Shown piece after piece: positions 57,244 to 64,000 of a DNA stretch of 64,000 bases (its first letter is position 1; the number at the start of each line of letters is the position of its first letter). Both the position numbers and the translations under genes were made by a program. Below the pieces are notes generated by a model. The model saw only the letters and a program-made list of their open reading frames with translations. It searched no databases and was not told the DNA's origin. Source of the stretch: Enoplolaimus lenunculus (lineage: Eukaryota > Nematoda > Enoplea > Enoplida > Thoracostomopsidae); assembly GCA_030248215.1 (NCBI GenBank), contig JASANG010003342.1, positions 1 through 64,000 of the forward strand, written 5' to 3'.

Positions 57244-57871
57244 CCCTTTAAGCTGCAGGAGAAAATTGTCCAAGAGGGTGTTTTTTGGCATTATTAGTCG
57301 TTCACTATAATTTTGGTAAGAACGTCACAAGGTTATAACAATGTTTTTTGCGCACAGCTACATGTTTACAATTTTGTCAGTTACCATCTACATTTTTTAC
57401 ACCGAGCGTTAATTTGAACTAGTCAACGTAGTTCCATATTTGCAACAATAAAAGATTCCTTCCAAAACTTTTTTTGTCCGGAAAACTGTGCAATACATTT
57501 TGTTTACATTTCGGTGCACTATTTAATTCTTTGCTACATCGTGTACATAAAAGATTTTGTAATAGTTTGCATATGTTGTATCTTGTTTATATATGAAACC
57601 TTCATTACAACACCTGGAACGCTGCCCAAAATACGTTTGCGAGGCGTACAAACAAACCTTAATATTGATATGAAAAATATCAGGATACGCATGACGCATC
57701 GATAAAAGAAATATCATATTTGTACAAAGGTTTTAATCAAAATCGGTGGCTGTGGGAAAGTCTATTTTTAATTTTAAGAAACATAATGTATTATTTTATG
57801 TCAAAGGTGTTATATATGCATAGTGGAGATATTTACAAGGGTTTCAAACGTAATATTTTCACTTTTTCCAG

Positions 57872-58035
57872 GTTACGCAGAATGCCGGCAACACGTCCGT
57901 AAAGTCGAAATTCTTAAAAATATATCAAACAATCCAAACAGTCCACGATACGTTCCAACTGTGATCACAATTCCACTGTACTGCGACTGCCAAGTACGCG
58001 CAGGGTCGGCGTTAATGGATTTAGTGAAAGGATGA
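57872..58035 (+). CDS. PTTH/Trunk-like ligand, copy B, exon 7 (cystine knot, second half)
   Basis: Acceptor CACTTTTTCCAG ends at 57871. It encodes (R)YAECRQHVRKVEILKNISN and so on to LYCDCQVRAGSALMDLVKG, stop TGA at 58033-58035. The protein is identical to copy A exon 7. The DNA differs at only about half a dozen sites, all silent or in the stop codon. Confidence 0.87.
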
Positions 58036-58402
58036 AAACTTGATAAACTGTAAAAGATATAAAAGCGGAAGGATTGCCTTTTTGTATCTCTACTGAGTTT
58101 ACCGCGATTTTGCTTCATGTCCAGTTCTTGAATATTTTGCCCATTTTTAATCTCGGATCGGGTTATTTTTCTATGTTGGCTGAAAATTGGTTTATCGTTG
58201 AAAAATCTTAGCAGTTGTCTCATATGTACTTTTTTCTGAGGTCATTGCATATTCGTTCTGTGGCGAACCTTGAATGAATGTACAATTATGAGAGATTGCG
58301 ATGTTAAAGCGTGAGTTACTTAAAACTAACTATCTGGAAATGATCTTCTATTGCGTACTTTAAGCTAGATAAATTTTTAAACTAAATCCATATGTACTTT
58401 AT

Positions 58403-58751
58403 CAGTGGCGGATCCAGGATCTCAACATGGGGGGGGGGGCAAAATTCCACAGGTAATAAACTTATTTTTGACCCACACAAACCACGAATTATTGCCATAA
58501 AATTTACTTCTTTAGGTTCGTTCCATTGAGATGAATCTCAAATAAAACTAACGCATCAACGCAATTTAGATCTAAACAACAGGGTGGCAACATAAATTCG
58601 GATTTGGTTCCAAACAGGCACAAATGTAAAGGCAGCTGCTTATACTATTGTGTCGAAAACAGAGAATTGGCACTCTATATATATAATTTTTGTCGACATG
58701 CTGTTGGGTGGGGGGGCACGGCCGGGGTGGCCCCCCATGGATCCACCATTG
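58403..58751 (+). mobile_element. hAT-like MITE CAGTGGCGGATCC, copy 2
   Basis: Begins CAGTGGCGGATCCAGG and ends CATGGATCCACCATTG. The flanks TACTTTAT (58395-58402) and TACTTTAG (58752-58759) agree in seven of eight bases, an aged target duplication. Shares most of its body with 36519-36885. Confidence 0.8.
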
Positions 58752-59389
58752 TACTTTAGGCTTAATAAAAAATTTAATTACATATAATTGCCTTTAACGT
58801 TACACTTAATGCTTTACGTATTCAAATTTCGCAAACAGTTAATATTTGTGGAAGGGTGAAAATGTTGATTTAAAAATTTAAAATACAGACAGTTTTTCAA
58901 ATTAAATGTTTAGTTTGTGTTTACAAGCAACCAGTGAAGTGAAAAACTACCTCAGGCTAACAAATACAGTTGAGCACTTCACACTTAAAAAGTTTACTAT
59001 TTATTGACGCAAGTGCAATATCGACAACATGGCCACTGCAATGAATAATTACTTATCTACGTTTGTTTACAAGCATTTTACTAAAGTTCAGTTTTATAAA
59101 AGATAATAGTTAAGAGAAAAATTACGATTTTAAGTGCAATTGTATAAGTAGACTCTACACTCAAGATTAAACTCGCGATAAATATTTGAAATTTATAATG
59201 ACGCAAGCTTAAACTAGACCGAATTGGCTGTCAACCTAAATAACACCTAAGATAAGACCCTTCGTTTCAGTGAGTTGAGAAATAATGATAAGAATGCTTA
59301 AAATTTCGAAATGCCTCAATTCTCAGGTTAACATAAATTAACTGCATACGACCGCTCAAGTTTGCACTGGCATACAGCAATGACAGGTC

Positions 59390-59490
59390 CGTAGCCAAGG
59401 GGAGCCAGGGCGGCTTAGCCCCTTTGGAAAAATTTAGAACAAAAACAGTTGTATGCCAGTCGTGAATAATTTTTAGCCTCCTGGCAAGGT
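59390..59490 (+). mobile_element. CCGTAGCC hAT-like MITE, compact copy
   Basis: Left end CAGGTCCGTAGCCA, then GGCTTAGCCCCTTTGGAAAA and TTGTATGCCAGTCG. Right end TAGCCTCCTGGCAAGGTAGC with GGCTATTTG, a weak inverse of the left. This copy shows the family's left terminus best. Confidence 0.5.
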
Positions 59491-59587
59491 AGCTGGCTAT
59501 TTGAATGAGCATTGAAAAAAACTGAGAGAACACTTAACGTATCATAAAGAATTTGAATAATTTTCAGTTTAGAACGAGCCAAAATAT

Positions 59588-59770
59588 GGCTCATGTATAG
59601 AACAGGGCCGGAACAGTAGTATAAGCATATTCCTAAGCCTAAGCCTCAGTCTAAGCGTATAGATAGCCTATTCTGAAGCCTAAGTCTAAACAAAAAATTA
59701 GTCTAAAGCTTAAACTGACTCTATTATAGCCCCTCCGGAAAACGATCCGACCCTGTTCAATACATGGGCC
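59588..59770 (-). mobile_element. TTAGGC-bearing MITE, reversed, both ends visible
   Basis: GGCTCATGTATAGAACAGGG at the left and CCCTGTTCAATACATGGGCC at the right form a long inverted repeat. The interior has ATTCCTAAGCCTAAGCCTC, AAGTCTAAACAAAAAATTAG and GACTCTATTATAGCCCC. The GAACAGGG variant of the ends, against GATCAGGG, defines a subfamily. Confidence 0.65.
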
Positions 59771-59776
59771 CAAAAT

Positions 59777-60044
59777 GTTATGTCACTCACACGTCACCAT
59801 ACGTGCACTCGGCACACAAAATGTCCGCTCGCAAAAGAAAATCAATAGCTTGTCCGGCTTATGTTTTATCGAAGCTCTTTATTTTCCAATAGTATCACCG
59901 CCAGTCGCGGACATCATAGTATTTCACGGAAACTCTATTCAGACAAGACTGATTTGCATTAACAGTGTCTAGGACATTGAAATGTTTGAAAAACAGTGTA
60001 GTGGAGAATACTATGATAGGCATACTAGGGACACCTTACCGGGG
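59777..60044. repeat. Pogo-type element end, copy 1 of a direct duplication
   Basis: About 265 bp from GTCACTCACACGTCACC to CTAGGGACACCTTA that recurs at 60631-60895 with small differences. It contains CTCTATTCAGACAAGACTG and AGCTTGTCCGGCTTATG, resembling the subterminal GTCCGGATAGAG-type sequence of pogo/Tigger transposons. The transposase relic at 61245-61760 lies downstream. Confidence 0.5.
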
Positions 60045-60410
60045 AAGTTAAAATTTTGGCCGGAAAATCCAAATTTGGTAGGGAAATTCAAATTTTGGCG
60101 GGAAAATTCATATTTCGGCGGGAAAACTAAATTTTGGCGGGAAAAATGAAATTTTGGCATGAAATTCAAATTTTAGCGGGAAATTCAAATTTTGGCGGAA
60201 AAATTCAAATTTTGACGAGAAAATTTAAATTTTGGCGGGAATTTCCAATTTTGGCGAGAAATTCAAATTTTGGCGGGAAAATTCAAATTTTGGCGGGAAA
60301 TTTTAATTTCGGCGGGAAATTCAAATATTGATGGGAAAATTCAAATTTTCGCGGGAAATTCAAATTTGGGCGAGGAATTTAAATTTCAGAGGGAAACTCA
60401 AATGTTGGCA
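60045..60410 (+). repeat. Minisatellite TTTGGCGGGAAA..TTCAAA, block 1
   Basis: About 18 units of roughly 19-20 bp, consensus GGGAAATTCAAATTTTGGC, with one-base length changes and scattered mutations. The translated repeat (GKFKFWREIQIL-like) is an artefact of periodicity. Confidence 0.9.
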
Positions 60411-60630
60411 CGAGATAAATGTACAGGAGAACCCAAAAAAACTACGTGTCAAGGTTGCTAGCGTCAAATTGTACTCCCCGTAATTAGCATGTATATCAAA
60501 CGCCTCACGAGACGCAGTAACCCTCTTTATACTTCTTTGACCTCAGATATCCACGTTATCAAACTATAGGTGCAGCTATGGTTATTTTGTTAAAGCTCGA
60601 AACTAAAAATCCTCAGTAGAGATAACTTAA

Positions 60631-60895
60631 TGTCACTCACACGTTACCATACGTGCGCTCGGCACACAAAATGCCGCCTCCCAAAAGAATTTCAATAGCT
60701 TGTCCGGCCCATGTTTTATCGAGACCCTTCATTTCCCAATAGTATCACCGCCATTCGCGGACATCATAGAGTTTCACGGAAACTCTATCCGGACAAGACT
60801 GTTTTACACTGACACTGTCTAGGACATGGGAATGTTTGAAAAACAGTGTAGTGGACAATATTTTTATATGATAGACACATTTTAGGGACACCTTA
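60631..60895. repeat. Pogo-type element end, copy 2 of a direct duplication
   Basis: Second copy of 59777-60044. It has CTCTATCCGGACAAGACTG, closer to the expected transposon-end motif than copy 1. Each copy is followed directly by a TTTGGCGGG minisatellite block, so end plus minisatellite were duplicated together. Confidence 0.5.
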
Positions 60896-61236
60896 GCGGG
60901 GAAATTCAAATCTTGGCGGCAAAATTAAATTTTGCGGGAAAATTGAAATTTTGGCGGGAAATTCAAATTTTGGCGGTAAAATTCAAATTTTGGCGGCAAA
61001 ATTAAGTTTTGCAGGAAAAATCAATTTTTGGCGGGAAATTCAAATTTTGGCGGGAAAATTCAAATTTTGGCGGCAAAATTAAGTTTTGCAGGAAAATTCA
61101 AATTTTGGCGGGAAATTCAAATTTTGGCGGGAAAATTCAAATTGTGGTGGGAAAATTCAAATTTTGGCGGGAAATTCAAATTTTGGCGAGAAAATTCAAA
61201 TTTTGGCGGGAAATTCAAATTTTGGCGTTGCTCGTG
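60896..61236 (+). repeat. Minisatellite TTTGGCGGGAAA..TTCAAA, block 2
   Basis: About 17 units of the same roughly 19-bp consensus as block 1, including a higher-order repeat around AATTAAGTTTTGCAGGAAAA (about 61000 and 61076). It is immediately followed by pogo-type coding remnants. Confidence 0.9.
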
Positions 61237-61244
61237 ACATTTCA

Positions 61245-61990
61245 GTTTTGTGTCCGTAATAAGGTAAAACACCCGTTTAATGCGAAAAATGAAACTGCAG
61301 ACAAAAAGTGGTAGGATCATTTCAAACGTCCACATCCCGAAGTTACTTTGCGCAAACTGTAAAACTTCGGTGAGATCGCGCTATCGGAATGTAGAGTAGT
61401 TGTAAAAGAAAGGTTTAATACCTTGCATTAGGTACTGAAAACGTCGCATGTGTACACAACTGTTCCAAGCTTATTTGGAATATTGATGAAACCGGTCTTG
61501 TTACAGAGCTAAACGGTTCTGGAAAAGTCGTCTCGTTCAAAGAGCTCCAAATCAACCTATTATTGTCACTTAAGAACGAGGCATCTTAACGACTATGATT
61601 GCTGCATGTTTGACCGATGGAGCTTATCTGCCATCAATGCTGGCGTTTAAGAGAAAAATAATTCCGCCTAAGTGAACAGAAGACGTCCCAAATGGAACTA
61701 TGACTAATTTTGGCATGGAGTTTCTTGCACAATTCATAGAACGTGAAGATTCCGCAAACACATTAGATTTATCACACCTATGAACAAATAGCTCACAACA
61801 AACTGTTGTAAAAATAACGACAGTTCAGTATATTCTGAACTGTAACCGTTTCAAGTGTCTGTTATCGAACCGGAAGTTGAGTTGAATGACGCACTCGACA
61901 CACCTGCTGTTGGATTTGCTGAAATGTTTCCTGATCATTTATCACCATTGCTCAGTACGCCGTTGAATGCAAGAAAAAAAGAAAAAGAAG
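61245..61990 (+). pseudogene. Pogo/Tigger-type transposase relic (plain DNA transposon)
   Basis: The first part (about 61255-61360) reads NKVKHPFNAKNETADKKW, stop, DHFKRPHPEVTLRK. It matches the CENP-B/pogo helix-turn-helix end pattern HPFN..AG..W...F..RHP.LSLR. The second (about 61468-61760) reads LIWNIDETGLVTEL and TTMIAACLTDGAYLPSMLAF, matching the DDE block N-D-E-T-G-L and the following T..C..AG..LPP..IF segment. In-frame stops interrupt it and the later catalytic Asp blocks are not found, so it is inactive. A lysine-rich run near 61970 may be its C-terminal tail. Confidence 0.75.
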
Positions 61991-62359
61991 CGTGATTACG
62001 TAATGATTAAATCAAAATTGTTAGAATTGCTCATTTTTTTGAGATTTTTTGTTATTCCGGGTGTCTCTCCTTTCGTCAAAGATCTTGTTTTTAATTTTCT
62101 TTACGTATGTAAAAGTTGATAACTGTGTATACATATGTGCGTGTGTATTTTAATTATTGTGTAAAGTTGGAGGTTGGTACTATTGGGAAAGCGTGTGCTG
62201 AGCTATTGCTTTTTGACCTACTGGCAGAATTAAATAATTGTTCATACATGTGCTTGTGTGTATATTTATTCAAGTACATTTTTGGATCACTTGTAAGTGC
62301 AGTGTTGTGTAGGCAAGTAGTGTAATTTTTGCTCATTACTTTACCTTTCAAGTAGAAAA

Positions 62360-62478
62360 TTAAATCGTATCCTAAAAGCCTAAACATAAGCCAAAGCCAT
62401 GCAAAAACGAGTCTAAAGTTTAAGCTTACTTCCAGTCCTACAGAAAAACATTCCGCCCCTGATTTTTACATAGGCCAA
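62360..62478 (-). mobile_element. TTAGGC-bearing MITE, right part, reversed
   Basis: AAAAGCCTAAACATAAGCC, AACGAGTCTAAAGTTTAAGC and CATTCCGCCCCTGATTTTTA with ACATAGGCC. The outer end is well kept, but the other half of the element is missing. Confidence 0.55.
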
Positions 62479-62734
62479 GGTTAGAAAACGCAGCGGTGAA
62501 TTATTTCGAAAGCTGAATTGTCTACTACGTTGAAAACAAAAATAGCGCTGTGCAAATGCATTATGGGGAGAGTCTGAATTCAACCCGAACAATGCATTCT
62601 TCCCCATTGGTCATTGTTTCTTCTGATTTTTTGGCTAATGTACTATTCCAGTATACATTTTGTGTTAACGAAAAATTGCAAGATATAACCGACCTACGTG
62701 ATTTAGAAATGATTTTGAACGTAAATATAACAAA

Positions 62735-62795
62735 ATATAACGGAAGTGGACGCCGATTTTTACCGGAAACGGATATCCGGTTACACCCTACCGAA
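62735..62795. repeat. CCGGATAT/GGTTACACCC element end fragment
   Basis: GACGCCGATTTTTACCGG and GGATATCCGGTTACACCC, the terminal motif of the family at 50314-51706, about 80 bases before ligand copy C. Confidence 0.45.
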
Positions 62796-62875
62796 AGCCC
62801 TTAAGGCCACTAAATGTTCTAATATAGTTCTAGAACAAGCTTAAACAGTAGTACACAGAACGGTCTCCGTAAAAC

Positions 62876-63016
62876 ATGACAATAACTCTGATCTGTTCAA
62901 TTTTTATCATCAGAGCGATTGAGTTCGTTTCCGCGGTTGACTTTACTGGATCGATCAATCCAGCGTTGTTCGCCGAAGCTCGGCCTTGGTCAAATGCACA
63001 ACACAAGATTGGACAG
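62876..63016 (+). CDS. PTTH/Trunk-like ligand, copy C, exon 1 (short signal exon)
   Basis: The ATG at 62876 opens MTITLICSIFIIRAIEFVSA, a signal peptide, then VDFTGSINPALFAEARPWSN and AQHKIGQ at donor CAG|GTGTAT (63017), phase 0. The WSNAQHKIGQ end is identical to A and B, but the FASFQP..SSFAAKG segment is missing, so this exon encodes 47 residues against 88 and 81. Copy C is the most diverged of the three. Exons 3-7 would lie beyond the window. Confidence 0.75.
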
Positions 63017-63474
63017 GTGTATTATTCATTTACAACGAACCAGTAGTATTTTCGGTATACCGGTTGCGATTTTCCGAAAACTAAACGGAAACTGAAATGG
63101 ATATTAGGCAAATCCTATCTCATCGCTTCACATCGAGCGAAGGCAGCTCCAACGCGGTGATTACTGTTTGTCGTCGAAGCTTGCATTTGACTTTGTGACT
63201 AGATAGGTTGAATAAAAATTTCTCTTAGCTTAGATATCCGGGATCACAATAGTTTAGCCACCAGATTGACACGCTGCAAAAATCCCTAAAAATTACTTTG
63301 CCTTTGCGTACGATTCTAGCCCTCATGCTGTGCAATATGATAATTTATGGCAACAAGAAAGCTGTTGTACGATGTTTTGCATCGCTGTTTCTTCATTTTT
63401 TTGCTCAATGAAAGCAAGCGACATTTTTAAATATATATTGATTATATTTGAAAAGAATATGGTGAATATTTTAG

Positions 63475-63648
63475 TGCCCATGCATTCAACGCGAAGGATC
63501 AACTGCATGCGTTGGTTACGATTTAAAATTTATGGCATCAACGCTTGAAGAAGCGACTCGAAACTTTAAACCACCGTCAGTTCTTGAATTGAACGATTTC
63601 CCACTACCAGAGGCAAGTACACCGCCTCCGGTTGGCTCTTTACCTGCG
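63475..63648 (+). CDS. PTTH/Trunk-like ligand, copy C, exon 2
   Basis: Acceptor GAATATTTTAG ends at 63474; donor GCG|GTGAGT at 63649; phase 0. It encodes CPCIQREGSTACVGYDLKFM, ASTLEEATRNFKPPSVLELN, DFPLPEASTPPPVGSLPA. The first 20 residues are identical to A and B. Only the Pro-rich spacer differs. The gene continues past the window end, so its integrity cannot be judged. Confidence 0.83.
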
Positions 63649-64000
63649 GTGAGTTTGAACGAACATCATTATTCGACGCATTTCGCGAGCTCCAGAGTGT
63701 CAGATCAAGAGGTTGTCTGTTTATTAATTCGCGAATATATTATGAAAGTTGGATGTTTTAGTAGTTTTAGGTTCTTGAACAAAGACTGACTTATGGTTGA
63801 CTTGGCCAATGCATAGAATAGGGCCGAGGACAGACTAACAAATAATTTTTATTTTTATTTAATTGCAATTTGTACACAAACATACTGCGTTCATATATTG
63901 ATTTCATAGTTACGGTCAAACCCATACTAAAGTCGTTTGTGACTTTGATTATTGAATACTTTATGTCTTAAAAATAATATATGTAATGCACTCAAAGCAT

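Larger units (their letters stand above)
58036..62875. other. Spacer between ligand copies B and C
   Basis: Holds the 3' UTR of copy B, a hAT-like MITE, a CCGTAGCC MITE, two TTAGGC MITEs and the pogo/minisatellite complex at 59775-61990. The remainder (58760-59385 and 61990-62360) is AT-rich with no recognised exon. Confidence 0.5.

Noticed and set aside
57027-57251. Open frames across the SINE-like repeat at 57 kb
   Set aside because: They overlap a non-coding tRNA-derived repeat.
60134-61335. Repeat-bearing open frames (GGKIQILAGN-like) at 60-61 kb
   Set aside because: They are read-through of the 19-bp minisatellite on either strand; periodic DNA gives periodic peptides.

Overview
This window is AT-rich eukaryotic DNA from a bilaterian invertebrate, most likely a protostome. 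The reasons are spliced genes with clean GT-AG introns, many small non-autonomous DNA transposons, tRNA-derived SINE-like repeats, and two gene families best known from arthropods. The species cannot be named from the sequence. There are no rRNA genes, convincing functional tRNAs, CRISPR arrays or bacterial operons.

Genes lie on the + strand in two blocks. Block 1 (16294-24619) is a four-exon tincar-like gene. Its exons join in frame into 1,581 codons encoding a multipass membrane protein with a long, Q-rich cytoplasmic-type tail. A short open exon at 9253-9415 could be an upstream exon, but this is weak. Block 2 (36088 to the window end) is a head-to-tail cluster of three related secreted-ligand genes. 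Copy A (36088-43496) and copy B (46353-58035) each have seven exons with the same phases (0,0,2,1,1,1). Each encodes 414 residues: a signal peptide, a Cys-containing pro-region, a furin-type site (RQKR or RKKR), and a C-terminal cystine-knot domain whose Cys pattern and motifs resemble the prothoracicotropic hormone/Trunk/Noggin group. Copy C (62876 onward) shows only exons 1 and 2 before the window ends. This tandem ligand array is the most interesting biology here.

The rest, including introns, is mainly mobile-element debris. The main families are: (1) an abundant inverted-repeat element of about 170-200 bp whose interior is degenerate TTAGGC repeats; (2) hAT-like MITEs, one with a perfect 8-bp target duplication inside family 1; (3) a TTAA-flanked, piggyBac-like MITE with a tRNA-like core (two copies); (4) a 1.39-kb element with perfect 12-bp ends CAGGGTGCAACC, carrying an internal duplication into which one of the TTAA elements jumped; (5) a TIR-bounded 1.3-kb element made of a 165-bp satellite; (6) a broken pogo/Tigger-type transposase next to a TTTGGCGGGAAA minisatellite; (7) tRNA-derived SINE-like repeats, three in tandem in tincar intron 1; and (8) a foldback element with a very long poly-T at the window's left edge.

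Layout: 1-9 kb foldback element and repeats; 9-16 kb repeats and a candidate exon; 16.3-24.6 kb tincar-like gene; 24.6-36 kb repeat-filled intergenic DNA; 36.1-43.5 kb ligand A; 43.5-46.3 kb spacer; 46.4-58.0 kb ligand B; 58.0-62.9 kb spacer with hAT, pogo and minisatellite DNA; 62.9-64 kb start of ligand C.
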